Part shown: positions 12,501 to 51,900 of the stretch, piece by piece
Layout of the letters: each line of letters begins with the position of its first letter
Numbering within the stretch: the stretch's first letter is position 1
Assembly (NCBI RefSeq): GCF_949628215.1
Contig: NC_134288.1
Coordinates: 4,216,001-4,280,000 of the forward strand
Origin: Phalacrocorax aristotelis
Lineage: Eukaryota > Chordata > Aves > Suliformes > Phalacrocoracidae
Direction of reading: 5' to 3'
DNA: 64,000 nucleotides
The notes under the pieces: model-generated
Told to the model about the DNA's origin: nothing
Database searches by the model: none
What the model saw: only the letters and a program-made list of their open reading frames with translations
Translations under genes and position numbers: made by a program

Positions 12501-15500
12501 AAATGCTTGAAAACGATAAGCTGTGAAAAGGTCTGGCTTTGTTATACTTGGCTACTGTGGCCATGCAGGTGAGGGAGGATGCCGAAGCTTGCGTTGAACC
12601 TCATACCCAGCACAGTCAGTGATTTTCTGCAGGATCAACAGGTCTGAATCCAGCTTCAGACTGGAATGAAACTGGTTAGGGAATTTTATTTAAATTATAG
12701 TTGTGATAAAACACTCCCCGTGCTGCAAAATTAAAACCTCATTTCTTCTGTTTCTCAGGTTTTGGCAAGCAAGGGCAGTTGAAAGTTTTTTGCGAGGCAC
12801 CACCTCCTATGCAGACCAGATGTTCCTGCTGAAGAGAGGGCTCCTGGAGGTAATGAAGTTAGATGGCAGGCTTCCTCTGTAACGTATCTCCCCAGCAATC
12901 AAGGAGGATTTATCTGCAGTGAATTCAAAAGGGCGTAAAAATGTAGTGTTAAATACTCCCTAGGAATAGGGCAATTTTTGAAAAGTATTTGGGAATTCCG
13001 CTTGTGGCAACCAGATGTGGGGTGGCCAGTTCTATAGCCTGCATCACTGGGAGGTTAACAGAGGACTTACCTGAATTGTTGTCTTTAGTTCTGTCATCGA
13101 AGAACTAAACCTGCAGATAAATGTTTTAAATAGCGATTAAATCAGAGTCTATGCTGTGCTGCTGGCTTGAGCCAAACTGTGGCAATAACATGTTTTCCTC
13201 CCATGCCAGCATATTCTCTACTGCATTGTGGATAGTGAGTGCAAATCACGAGATGTGCTTCAGAGTTACTTTGACCTTCTGGGAGAACTGATGAAATTCA
13301 ATATTGATGCATTCAAGAGGTTCAACAAGTACATCAACACAGATGAGAAGGTAAATATTTGTAAAAGCTGTCCCCGGTCGGTCAAATTACATGCGTTTAT
13401 AACCAAACGTAGCACTAAGAAACTCAGATTCATTTGCTGATTTTGGTGTGATTGTTGAGCTTGGTGCACAGCAAACGCTAAGGAGCGAGCTGCCAAAGTC
13501 TCTTCGCAAGCATGTTGCTGCGTGCACTTGTTTTTTCAGACGAGCTCCCAGCTGTTCTGAGTCAGCAAGCACTGAGCTCTTCAGGAAATGTTGCCCTGTT
13601 ACATGATCAGGCAGGTCTAAGGTCAGGGCTCGAAGGTGGTAGGACGTTTCCTGTGAAGTCACTGAGGTTTGGGTTAAGCTGATAGTTGTGGACATTGAGA
13701 CAGGCTCTTGATAGAGACGACTTAAAATACTCATTAATATTTGGTACTGCAAAAAGACTCATCTTCTATGTTATTTGAACTTACAGACATTTTAAGAAGT
13801 CATGGCTGATGTAATTACCCATAAAACTTAGTTGCAAATGTAGATCAAGAATGGGCAGCTCTCTATGCAAAGTGGTTTCGTGCCTTTGTGCACTTTGCAT
13901 GTAGCATCAGCTGTTGGGTAGGTTTTGAATGACCTCATACTTTTGCTTATGTTACTGTAATTTTTCTCTCGTTGCTGTTAGGTCTGGCAGACCTTGGAGA
14001 ATAGAAGCAGAGATGTATTTTAAAAAAGATGTCTTTAATTTCAGGTTGTTTTCTGTTAAATGAACTCACACATTCTAGAGAATCTGTCTTTGTACTTTGT
14101 GTGTACTTTCTATTTATCAATCTATAACTTTTTTTAATGACCATTCTGTATGAGTCCCTCACTGTGTTCCTCCCTAGTGCTGTCTGCTGGACAAACTAAA
14201 GTGTAGGAAAACATGCAGCTGGAGGAGATACAGAGGCCAGCAGCCATGCTGTCTCGTCTCCCTGTTTCAAAACAAACAGTGTATGAAATCTTAGTCTCAT
14301 TGAAGCGACACAACCTCAAAAGAGATTTTAGTGGTGCCAGGACTTTGGCATTTTTCTAGTCCGTAGTGTTTTTAAGTTACTTGCCTTAGGGATCCTTTGG
14401 TCAGCCCTCGGTGCCAGTATTGGCTTGGACTGGATGAGGCAGGCCTGGGAGTGTATATCTCCTCTTGTTCTTGTTAGAGATAACAAAAAGGTGATGACCC
14501 TGAGTATTTTGGCATTCAGAACCTAACTCTTGTTTCTGAAGGGGAGGGGAAATTGTTCATGTCTGTGAAGCCTTATGTTGGTGAAGTGCATGTTTTAGGT
14601 GCTTGTGCTCAGAATTCAAGACAGTTTCTCCAATAACCTTCAAGAACTCTACTCTTTCAATGTCAAAAATCTGGAGAATGCTGACTGTTGCCCTACTCGC
14701 CAAACCCCGTTAGTAGCTCTTCCTACGTGGGTTCGCTGACCTGGTCCCTTGCGCCAACAGAGTAATTGGCTCAGTACAGCTCTAGGCCCTGCGCATTCTG
14801 AAAACGGTATGAGATGCTGTTCTGTCAGGCCTCGTCTGTGAGCGTTCATGTAGGATGGATTTTTTGTGGGTTTTTTTTGTGTGTGGTTTGGGGTTTTTTT
14901 TTTAATGCAACACTAGAAAGTATTTCTCTTTAGTTCCAGATATTTTTAAATCAGATCAACAGTTCATTGGTTGACTCAAACATGCTTGTTCGCTGCATTA
15001 CGCTGTCCCTGGACCGATTTGAGAATCAGTCTGATGCTAAAGGTAAAGAATAATAAATTGGGGGTGGTGGGGTGGGGGTGGTGTTTGGTGTATTGATAAT
15101 GGTTGTTTAAGTCTGGGCTTTGAAAATTTTTGTTTGAGACAGAGAAATGCCACCTTGCAGGTTTGGTGCTACAGCCTGAGCGCCAGTTCTCACTGCCATA
15201 CTGTTTCGAGCAATGTGCCTGAACTTTAAGCCACCTGATGATTGTCTTTTTCCTTCCGCCGCAGTTGCAGAAGTCCTGTCAGAGTGCCGCCTGTTATCAT
15301 ATATGTCCCAGATGTCCATGAGAATGTCCTTTCTTTTCCGTCTCATTAATATTATTCATGTACAGACACTTACGCAGGTAAAGAGCTGACAGTAACTTTG
15401 CAGTTATCTTGCCGGTATGGTGTGGTGATGAGCTGGGCTGGGAGCAGGGAGGAGCCTGGCTTCTCTTGAGGACACCCTTGTCCCTTCTTTCTTGATACAT

Positions 15501-17598
15501 GTAGGAGCACATCCTCTGTATGCTTACTGCAAGCCCCTTTTGTGAGGATGTGTGTATGACCGATCTCTCTGGGGTTTTTTTGTTGTTTGACCTACTGTGT
15601 CATTCTTACTTTTAGGAAAATGTCAGTTGTTTGAACACAAGCTTAGTTATCCTAATGCTGGCCCGAAGGAAAGAAAAGCTACCTTTTTATCTGCGCACTT
15701 TGCAACAGATGGAATATACAGAAAAATACCCAGGCTTCATCCTGAACAACTTCCACAGTCTCCTGCGATTCTGGCAACAGCATTACCTCAACAAGGATAA
15801 GGACAGCACCTGCTTAGAAAATGTATGTGAACCTCTTAACAGAGCAAGAATCAATCATAGCAGTATCTCTCTACTGGTCACCTAGCACAAATGGGGAGTC
15901 GGAGGTTGTAAGGGAAAGAAGGGAGCAAGTTCTGCCCCCAGTGTAACTTAACTGTAGCGGTTTTCACACCATCTTACCCAGTCAGGTCCCTTCTGCAAGC
16001 AGTCAGGCTGCCACAAGGTAGGGGCCAGGTTTCCCTGCAAACAAGACCTTAGGCTCTGGCATGCAGACGTGAGACTTGCTGACGCTGAGCGGTGAGATGG
16101 CCAGCCCTGCACAGGCATGTGGAAGCAGGACAGAGTCCAGCTCCCAGGCTAGTTAGCGCCTTAACCAGGCTGTCCCCTCTCCATGGTGTGGCAAACAGTG
16201 CAGGAAAAGTATCTGGTGTAGCTGCTAGAAGACAAGGCAGCTGCCCTGTGGAAAGCAGCCTTGCAGGTTTCCACTCCTGAGCTGCTCGGTCTTGGGCACT
16301 GAGAGGAGGAGGAAATGACATGGGTGACTCCCTTGTATATGCCCAAGAAGGCTAAAGTGAGATTGCACGGGTTTCTTCCTTGACTTCTCAGTACTTGGGT
16401 GGTAGTTTTAACGGGCTTTTAATGTACTCATAGAAAAGCCCTTATTCTCTGGTGTGTGCATGCGCTGCAGCACACAGCCCCACGGCTGTGACGCGAGGAG
16501 AGTGCAGGCAGTCTCCTATAGATGAGGTACCTGAAGGGGAGCGGTGTTAGGGCTTGGAAGTAGTTACAGTAAGGAGCTTCAAGTCCCCAGAAAGGAGGAG
16601 TGCACTGGAGGGAGTCCACGTGGGAAGGAGAAGCGGCAGTGGATGGTGTAGACGTGTAACGCTTTTCTCTCAGCCTTACCTGGCCCAGTACGCTTGGGCC
16701 AGTGCTGGACCGAGCCAGCGAGGCCTGGGGAGGGGCCTGCAACACCCGGGTGCTGAGTCACAGTGTTTGTGCCATGGTTTGACACATCCACAGTGCGCTG
16801 GGCTGCGGAGGGGAGACTCTGCTGAGACCAAAGCTCTCTGCATTTCAGGGTCACATTGTGCTGTGCATGCACGCTACGGTACTACTTGTGTGTCCAGCGT
16901 GTAAAGGCTTTGGGTAATACCTGTCGTGGTGTAGGGCTGCCGGAGAGGCCTTTTGGTCGTAAAAGAATGATGCATGAGGGTTGCAAGCAGGGAGGGTGTA
17001 TTACTGTCTTTGTGTCTTCCCTAGGAGTGGGAGCTACTGCCAGCGTTGGCTTGCTCTGCAGCACCACCATGTCCCAATCTGTGTTCACACTTCGCCTTTG
17101 CTGTCCAGTCTGGGCTTTGCGCGTGTGTGCTGCTCATGGGCAGCCCTGCCTGCCGACCCTGTGCTGCTCTGAGCAGGGATATGGTTGCCACAGGTGCTGG
17201 GAGACCCTGCCTGTAGCTGGGTAGTGGGAGGCTGGTTGTAGAAGGTATAGTTAGTTCAGTATCCACCCCTTCTGCTCCACTCCCCGGGGAGGATGGGCCA
17301 AGTGGTGAATCAGAGGTGTGAAACTGTGTGGCTGGGAAACTCAGGCTGAATAGGAAGCGATTTTCAGTTTCCTCTCTGCTGAATGCCTTTGGGATGTGTC
17401 TTCTGCTACATGTTGGTGCCTGAGGCCCGCGCTAACCAGCCTCTTCATCTCTTCCCACAGAGCTCATGTATTAGTTTTACCTACTGGAAAGAGACTGTAT
17501 CTATACTGCTCAGTCCAGACCGGACATCCCCCTGTGCCATAGTTAGCTACATCGATGAGGCATATATGGACATTGACAGAGACTTTTCTGAGGAGTAA
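382..17598 (+). CDS. TRPC4AP: TRPC4AP (TRUSS), 3' two-thirds, 12 coding exons
   Basis: Exons 382-570, 2137-2279, 7103-7234, 7915-7973, 10416-10517, 12336-12419, 12759-12849, 13210-13350, 14934-15042, 15265-15377, 15616-15822 and 17461-17598 all have AG/GT borders and join in one frame to a TAA at 17596, giving about 501 residues. The product matches the C-terminal part of TRPC4-associated protein (about 790-800 residues in mammals); segments such as LEEWYTWLDNALVLDALMRV and the ending YMDIDRDFSEE are diagnostic. Family knowledge: a helical-repeat substrate receptor for the DDB1-CUL4 ubiquitin ligase acting on MYC, also described as a scaffold for TNF receptor 1 and TRPC4. No catalytic residues are expected. 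The N-terminal ~300 residues lie upstream of the window. The linker across the first two exons is shorter than the long human isoform. I see no frameshift or premature stop. Confidence 0.97.
2137..2279 (+). CDS. TRPC4AP: TRPC4AP exon
   Basis: Acceptor cttgttcag, donor gtgagc. Encodes a Ser/Glu-rich linker followed by RTQLPQSMKIMHEIMYKLEV and ending at GRQRNQ. Phase is continuous with the previous exon through a split Glu codon. Confidence 0.95.
3807..4384 (-). mobile_element. Solo LTR of an avian endogenous retrovirus (ERVK-like family)
   Basis: A 578-bp unit begins tgtcgtggtttagcccc and ends ggca, with TG/CA termini, flanked by the 5-bp direct repeat ctttg (3802-3806 and 4385-4389). A preceding A in both flanks could make the duplication 6 bp. 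The sequence resembles a very common LTR family of neoavian genomes, from memory. Read on the minus strand it has a TATA-like gtataaag (RC near 4122-4129) in the expected promoter part, so the sense strand is minus, antisense to TRPC4AP. No internal retroviral gene is present; it is a recombination remnant. Family subdivision is uncertain. Confidence 0.85.
7103..7234 (+). CDS. TRPC4AP: TRPC4AP exon
   Basis: 44 in-phase codons beginning VHKMIAEFKLIPGLNNLFDK and ending CDCSP. Acceptor ttttccag, donor gtgagt. Nearly identical to the human segment as recalled. Confidence 0.96.
7915..7973 (+). CDS. TRPC4AP: TRPC4AP exon
   Basis: Small 59-nt exon encoding DITLKIQFLRLLQSFSDHH plus two bases of a Glu codon. 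Acceptor ctttttag, donor gtgagt immediately after CATGA. Confidence 0.95.
10416..10517 (+). CDS. TRPC4AP: TRPC4AP exon
   Basis: Completes the split Glu codon and encodes NKYLLLNSQELNELSAISHK through VNTD, ending in a split Arg codon. Acceptor tgctttag, donor gtgagt. Confidence 0.95.
12336..12419 (+). CDS. TRPC4AP: TRPC4AP exon
   Basis: Encodes SLVCDGKRGLLTRLLQVMKK through ESSF, with split Arg codons at both ends. Acceptor gctctag, donor gtgggt. Confidence 0.95.
12759..12849 (+). CDS. TRPC4AP: TRPC4AP exon
   Basis: Encodes FWQARAVESFLRGTTSYADQ through KRGLLE. Acceptor gtttctcag, donor gtaatg. Confidence 0.95.
13210..13350 (+). CDS. TRPC4AP: TRPC4AP exon
   Basis: 47 codons from HILYCIVDSECKSRDVLQSY to YINTDEK. 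Acceptor catgccag, donor gtaaat. Confidence 0.96.
14934..15042 (+). CDS. TRPC4AP: TRPC4AP exon
   Basis: Encodes FQIFLNQINSSLVDSNMLVR through FENQSDAK. Acceptor ttctctttag, donor gtaaag. A G-rich run starts 18 nt past the exon end (15060-15083). Confidence 0.95.
15060..15083 (+). repeat. G-rich tract after a TRPC4AP donor
   Basis: Runs of 5, 4 and 5 G separated by short T/GG spacers, 18 nt past the end of exon 14934-15042. It could fold as an RNA G-quadruplex in the pre-mRNA; this is inference only. Confidence 0.5.
15265..15377 (+). CDS. TRPC4AP: TRPC4AP exon
   Basis: Encodes VAEVLSECRLLSYMSQMSMR through IHVQTLTQ. Acceptor ccgccgcag, donor gtaaag. Confidence 0.95.
15616..15822 (+). CDS. TRPC4AP: TRPC4AP exon
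   Basis: 69 codons from ENVSCLNTSLVILMLARRKE to DSTCLEN. Acceptor acttttag, donor gtatgt. Confidence 0.96.
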
Positions 17599-18640
17599 TT
17601 CTTCGCTCTGGCTTCTGATGGACAGCGCTTGGAGGGTACCTCGCAGCCCATGGATTTTCAGGGATACGCTGAGTAGTGTGTGTGTGCGTGTGCGGCTTGG
17701 AACCGTGGAGCGTTACTGCATTGTCAAACCCCGACCCCTTCTGGTCCCCACCTCTGATCTCTAATGGATGAGACTTTGAAAGCTCTCTGGGCAACACATT
17801 CAGGGATGTATCTTCCAGTTGTTCTGGGATAAAAATAATCACTTGCAAAAACCAGCCTCTTTATTTTTATTTTTCCTCTCTCCCAGTCCAGCGTGGCTGG
17901 TCAGAGATTTTTGTGCTGACAGAGGAGGATACTCTGCATGTGCCAATTTAGTTCTGGCTCTCTTTCACGGCCACCAGAATGAACAAGTCAAAAAGCACAG
18001 AAATTGCCCTCCAAATGTGAGGTCCAAGGAGCCAGCCTGACTGGGACCCCCCACACCAGCCATGGGCAGAGCCACCACGAGGACTCCCTTCAGGTTGTGA
18101 GTCTCTTCTGTTGGGGTTTGGAATCAGGGGTTATGGGCTGGTTAGAGTGTGAGCGCGTGTGCGTGTGTGTGCTTCTAACTCCCGAGAGCCCTAGCCCCAG
18201 TCACCTCTTTACCATCTACTTTTGGATCATTTGGTACTAAATCCGTCTGTCTGCGTTAGAGAACCTCTGCTCCTGCTGTCTTTCCTGCAGATCCCATCTG
18301 AAGGTGTTTTACAATGCTGCAGAGAACAGAGACATTTCAGCAGTGGTGGAATTGCAACAAGGGTTGGCTTTTTCACGGAGCACTAGCATTAAAATGTACT
18401 AATTTTCTACACTTGCGGCTTGTCCCTTCTTGGGTAACTAATCTGGTTTTAAAATCCTTTTCAGGACCGTTGCTCTTGATGCTATGCCTGGAAGTCTTAT
18501 GTCAGTCTCTGCTTTCAGTCCTTAATATCAACACACACATTAATCTTGAAGTGCAATATTTACTGGAGATGTCAGTTTTTCCTGGATCTATTATAATCAG
18601 AATGTGTTAAATGCTGGGAATAAACACTCCTGGTTGAAAT
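17461..18640 (+). CDS. TRPC4AP: TRPC4AP terminal exon (coding to 17598) and 3' UTR
   Basis: Acceptor cttcccacag. It encodes SSCISFTYWKETVSILLSPD through DFSEE and a TAA at 17596-17598. The rest is 3' UTR with short TG-repeat tracts near 17677 and 18150, up to the first good poly(A) signal at 18619. The 3' end at about 18640 is inferred. Confidence 0.85.
18619..18624 (+). terminator. TRPC4AP: TRPC4AP poly(A) signal
   Basis: AATAAA about 1.02 kb past the stop codon, followed by a GT-rich stretch (gtaggatgtgttggg) that fits a downstream element. Best candidate for the main cleavage site. Confidence 0.7.
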
Positions 18641-19463
18641 TAACTTTGTAGGATGTGTTGGGAAAGGGGGAATCAGGTTTTGGCAGTCCGATTGCCAAAC
18701 CTGCACGTACTCTGCCCGCTCACCAACGTGTTAATCGTGTTGCTCCAAGACAGTCTGATTCCCAGGAATGAAATACAGTCTGAAGTCCTGAGCCACTGCA
18801 TTTAAGTAAAGAAATACGCATCTCGCAGCTCTGGCTAGAAGAAACCAGTTTTCTTTGAAACATGTATCTGAATTTTTTTTTTTTTTAATTTTCTTAACTT
18901 ATTTGATGAGATGACTTGACTTCAGCTCAGTCCAGGCTCTGGAGAGGGACCGGTGGCAAGGATGGCCCAGAGCTGTAGCATTTTGTCTCTATAATCTTTG
19001 TCAGCATAATGAAACCTGCTCTGCGGATCCCTATGCTGGGGCCTGGGTGAGTGGACAAGGCTTCCAGGCCCTGGTGCAGGGCTTGCTCTCTAAACATCAC
19101 CCTTCTCTCGCTTATCTCCCACTTCGGTGTCCTGCAGTGGACTTGCAGTCACTACTTTGCTTGCAGGGTGGTCAGGGCTGCTGAGCTCGGGCATAAGCCT
19201 GGAGCCTTGGAGGAGCTCCTGGGGATCCTTGTCTCTTTCCCTGGGGAGCCGAATCCCCTGGGCAGACTCTGCCTGCTCCCGTGAGGTTACCCTGGTTGCA
19301 GCCCTTCTGTTGGGGAGCTCCTCCCTGCGGCAGCTGCAACTCTCTGTTCATCAGGTCACCCCCACCCTGCCCCCTCCCTCCTTTCTCACCTGTACTTTTT
19401 GTTCTTGGGTATTTGTGTTTTTGGTGTATCTTTGCTTCTTAACTGTAATAGATGTACACTTAA

Positions 19464-19469
19464 AATAAA
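19464..19469 (+). terminator. Possible distal TRPC4AP poly(A) signal
   Basis: AATAAA about 1.9 kb past the stop. No clear GT-rich element follows. If used, the 3' UTR would extend toward MYH7B. Confidence 0.3.
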
Positions 19470-20229
19470 TGCTTCAAATTAAAAGGCTTTTAAGTTAAGG
19501 GATGCCTTTTCCATAGTCTAGTTAATTGGTGCATCCAACGATTGCTGCTATAAACCTGCAGAGTCCCACTTACATCTCTGTATTTATGTAACGTACAGTT
19601 AAGGGCCAGGCTGCGTCTGTCCTTGGCTGCCGGCCTGCGGGAGGCTGAGCTGAAATGACGCCAGCCTGCCTTCTGGCTCGTGGGTCCCTCCTCCCCGGCA
19701 CGGGAGCACAGTACCTTTTGGGTCCTTGCTTGCCAGAGGCAGCTTGGCTTTGCTTTCGCCTTCAGGCCGACGCAGGAGGCCGAGTTGGCCGTCTGCAGAG
19801 AAGGGCAGAGGAAAGAAACCCACAGCGGCTCATCCAGCGAAGGAGCGCTGCTCTCTGGGGGAAAGGCCCTGCCTGCAGCGGGCAGGGGCTGAGCGGCCAG
19901 GGAGGGTCACAGGCAAGTTGTAACGGGGGGCCGCGTTCCTGCGGGCTCATCTGTCTGTGCCAGATGCCTCAAGAATCTCATTTTGAGGGGGACCAGACAC
20001 CTCTGTCCTTCATCCTTGTTTTGTGTTATTTATGGAGAGCACGGGGAGGAAGCGTCCCGCGTGGTGCCGGGGAGAGCTCGCTGGCTCCAGCGGAGGGACC
20101 GGGAGCTGCGCGCCGGGACCGGGCTGGGAGGTGGGACCCCTGTCGCTAACATACTTGTGGAACGCTGCACTATCCCCGTGGATTGCTGAGGGTCGTGCTG
20201 CCCAGATTAATGCCAATTTACTAACTGCA

Positions 20230-20235
20230 AATAAA
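20230..20235 (+). terminator. Possible far-distal poly(A) signal
   Basis: AATAAA in an AT-rich patch, only about 470 bp before the MYH7B poly(A) signal on the other strand. Use in a real transcript is unproven. Confidence 0.2.
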
Positions 20236-20679
20236 CATATTAAATGGAAGCTATTAAAGAAATCTATTTTAAAGAAATGAGTGGAGATGTCTTTCTTTGC
20301 AGTCCCTTGGCCAAAGCCATAAGAACCCTCCCTCTGCCCTGCAGGACCACAGTTAGGATTTTTTTTTGTGCTCTCCCCAAGAGTAATGGTTTCTGTCAGG
20401 TGTGTTCTGCCCCTCCACTGTTGTGCCCCTACCCTGCCTCAGCTCTGCTCCCCTGCAGCTGAGAGGGGGCTGAAGCGTTTTGGTGGTAAGGGATGAGGAA
20501 AAGACTTTTTCCCAGAACCTGCCTGTAGCAAGCCAGGCGCAACAGAGCAGGAAGAGGGGAGGCCTGTGCCTCTTCCCCCCCCCGCCTGGCTGTGAATGAT
20601 GTCCCCAAAGGCCCTAGCTTGCCCCCCACATCAGCAGCAGAGCCCAAGGCCCTGGTTACCCCATGACAGACACAACGGA

Positions 20680-20799
20680 GCAGATCCTGGCAGAGCTACA
20701 TTTATTCGCGTGGTGCAAAGCTGGCAGTGACTGTTGCAGCCATTTGCCTCCAACCTACAGCAGGCAGCTGGGGACAGGGCAGGGCAGGCAGCCGGGCTA

Positions 20800-20808
<9 letters not shown>
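20680..20808 (-). CDS. MYH7B: MYH7B last exon: two codons, stop and 3' UTR
   Basis: Acceptor ttttttttgccag is followed by CAC GAG TAG (His, Glu, stop; stop at 20802-20800). The result SKHE resembles the human ending KHKE. The 3' UTR is only about 120 nt and runs to the poly(A) signal; the 3' boundary is inferred. Confidence 0.87.
20701..20706 (-). terminator. MYH7B: MYH7B poly(A) signal
   Basis: AATAAA on the minus strand about 95 nt past the stop, followed at 20655-20672 by a GT-rich element (ttgtgtctgt). Convincing 3' end. Confidence 0.8.
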
Positions 20809-48903
<28,095 letters not shown>

Positions 48904-51900
48904 CTTGCCCAGCTGGAGGAAGAGTTGGCAACAGCGAAGGAAGAATGAAAGACACCTGAATGCTGAAAGGAGGGAAGGGACAAGGAGTCAGTGCACAGGG
49001 AAAGCACCCGCCACGGGGCTGCTAACCAAGAGCAACACAGTCATCAAATGCGCTTTTAATTTTAGAGAGTGAGAGAAGACAGCGACAACAATACTAGCTA
49101 ATAACTATAATAACAAGACAATTACTGAACACTTTCCCTTCTGCTGCTATCAGCCCCACATTGCACGTGCCAGCTGGGCGAGCCAGCATCACTTTTGTGT
49201 CAAAATCCGCATTCGCATTTTAGGCATCATCAGAGATTGCCAACAACACCCCTTTTCTTGATAAATTCAGCTAAAAACCCAGCTCTACAGACCTGTTGGA
49301 GCCCTGGTGCCCTGCAGAAAACCTCTGCAAAGACCCGGTCTATGCTGTAGAGTGAAACTGCAGGAAGATAAAAGCAAGACTGGAGGTTTTACCCCTGGGA
49401 AGACCCCTTCTAGAAGACCACTGTGACAGCTGATTGTAAAAGCACTTTTATGAGAGTGCTTTCTAAAAATCTGTCTAACGCGGTATCACACAGCAGAGCT
49501 ACAAAACGCCACAGCTATCACGAACATAGCCACTGCTGATAGCCAGCAACTTGGCAAAGCGTGCAGACCTTAGCAAAAATGCTCTTGATCCAGGTCTGTC
49601 CCACCCTCCCCTATACCGCTAGAGTCAGCCCCTTCCTCCAGGAACATCCACCCTGCAGAGGTGAAGAGGGTTAGTAGCAGAGGACAAGCGTGCACACAGA
49701 CATGCTCTTTATTACCAACCTTGGTGATAGGACTGAGTGGCTGTGTGCGTGCAGCAAAGCCCCTTTTTATTGTGTCTGTCAAGGTCAGAGTGGGAAAAGA
49801 TATGTCAGAAATTCCCATGTGTCATGTCCACACAGCTCCATTGGTGCTGCTGTCCCACTGCCTGGAGAGACACAAAAGGCAAACTTCGCTTTTATCTCTC
49901 TGCAAATGCAGCCTGGTTATTTTTATTCCTGTATTGTCAGGCGAGTACAAAGGCAGAGTGAGAGGCTCCAGCTCCGGGAGGCAGATCAGCACTCCAAGCC
50001 TGCCCATGCTGCCTGCTCCAGCAGAGAGCAGAGGAACAAGAACTTCACCGTTTCCTCCTGCACCTAAGCAATTGGTCCTCCTGCTTCTTCCTTGCATCCC
50101 GCCGGGAGAGCTGCTGCCTAGCGGGATGTGTGCAGCCACTGGTTTTCCAAGCTGGAGCATCCCAACCTCTTGCTCAGCTCTGGTTCAGCCTCTCCCCAGC
50201 CAGACTGACCAGAAGCCGGGGACTAGGGAAGGACCTCGGGGCTTGGCCTCTCCTACCTCCCTGTCTTCTTCTCAAAGGGCTCAGCTTGTTTCCCGAGGCA
50301 CACCGGCTGCTGCCCATTTAAGACCAAACCTCATGAGCACCAGAATTTTCTTTTCTGGTTATAGGCAAGTGAATCTCGATGGTTTTGTCAGAGGGGTGGG
50401 ATGCGCCCCGCAGCCATAGCAGCGCATGGGCTTAAGCCACCTGCTCTGTCTTGCTGACATGGATGGGCTCTGCCGGGACCCCAAGGTCCTGCTCCCAGAG
50501 CTCGCCCGCCTTGGCTTGAGAGTTTGGTTCATGGCTAGACCAGATTAAAGCTCTCTCTACAGAGAGGCTTCTGGGTTTCCTCTACATTATTTCACCTGGG
50601 CAGCACCCAGAGACACTATGTACAACACAGAGATGGCAGCCCAGAGCACCCCTCTGTCCTGACAGCACTACCATGGGCTGTCCCAGATGGGAATGGGACC
50701 CGGAGGGGGGCAGCCAGACCTACACCCATGCCACAGGGATTTCTGTGCCAGGCTCAAGGAAAAGCCATTTTAGTTGCTGGCATATGAATTGCAGTGAGGT
50801 TTCTGCCCTCTGGGCTGGCTACGTTGCTGCCTCCCCGAAGGACCCTCATGCCTGTCCATCAAGTGCTCCACTCCTTTCTTTGCGTTTGCTCTGGTGCATT
50901 TAAAAAGCATAGCAGGGCTAGATGGTTTTTTGCACCCCATCTCCCCCCTGCCCACGCCAGGCCAGGACATGCCGCTGTCAAGAGCAGGACCAGCACACAC
51001 CTTCCCAGGGCAAAGGGCCCCCCGGAACAGCCCGGCGATTGCTGCCGGCGTGTGCACGCCCAGCCAGGGTGGGCTGCCACCGCTCAGCCCCCGGGGAACA
51101 CGGCCACTCCTCTCTGCAGCGCTGCTCTGCTCCTTCCCGGACACAAAGACACTCCGTGTCCCCTGTGGGAGCAGGGGCACTCGTGGGCTGCTTGGATTCA
51201 ATGCAGACTTGTGTGAAACGAGCTGCAGCTGCCTCCAGAGCTGGAAATCAGCCTAACCAGAGCTGGGTGACTTGGGACCCCCACATGCACGTGCTGAGAG
51301 GAGGAGCATCTGGCCCCCCTAGATGGTCTGGACGGCTGCTTCCCCCATCCTTGGCTGGGGAATGCCTCGGTGCCAAACCGCCTCTTGGCTCCCCAGCCGT
51401 GTGGTCATCTGCTGGGGACATAGAAATCAGAAATAACCCCACCGAGGTGTTACTGGAGAACCAGGGCCCATGGATGCAGGGTTTTGCTGTTCCCCATTCA
51501 GTACCCTCATGCCCCAAAGTAACTTGGGGTCGTTGTAGCCTCCTGAGAGTAGGGGAAACTGAGGCACGGGGTGATTAAAGATGAGCTGTACAGGGCTGTG
51601 CCCAGGCTGCATGTGGCATGGCCTCTGTCACAGCCAGAATTGCAGCACCAAGAGCTTCTTAGGGCATGTGGCTTCAGGCTGGGCACACAGCCCAGGCTGC
51701 AGAGAGATTTTTGCAGCCCCAGGACCTGCCCTGAACCTAAGCCAGGCACTGAAGGGGGTTTCTGCTGAAGCCCCAGCAGTGTTCAGTCTTTCCATCCAGC
51801 ACGCAGGCACGCTTTGCTGTTACACCCTGCAAGTCTGGGTTCCCAGTGCCATCTCCTCCACACACCTCCGACAGGCGGGTCCTCTGCCCTCCCACCCTGC

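Larger units (their letters stand above)
571..17460 (+). other. TRPC4AP: TRPC4AP introns
   Basis: Introns lie between the listed exons; the larger ones are 571-2136, 2280-7102, 7974-10415, 10518-12335, 13351-14933 and 15823-17460. Apart from the solo LTR in 2280-7102 and the G-rich run at 15060, I see no gene, RNA or recognisable element. All open frames here lack family resemblance. Confidence 0.7.
18641..20679. other. Intergenic spacer between convergent TRPC4AP and MYH7B
   Basis: About 2 kb with no protein-like frame, no RNA gene and no clear transposon. It holds a T13 run near 18874 and the two spare + strand AATAAA motifs. Open frames here do not resemble any family. Confidence 0.7.
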
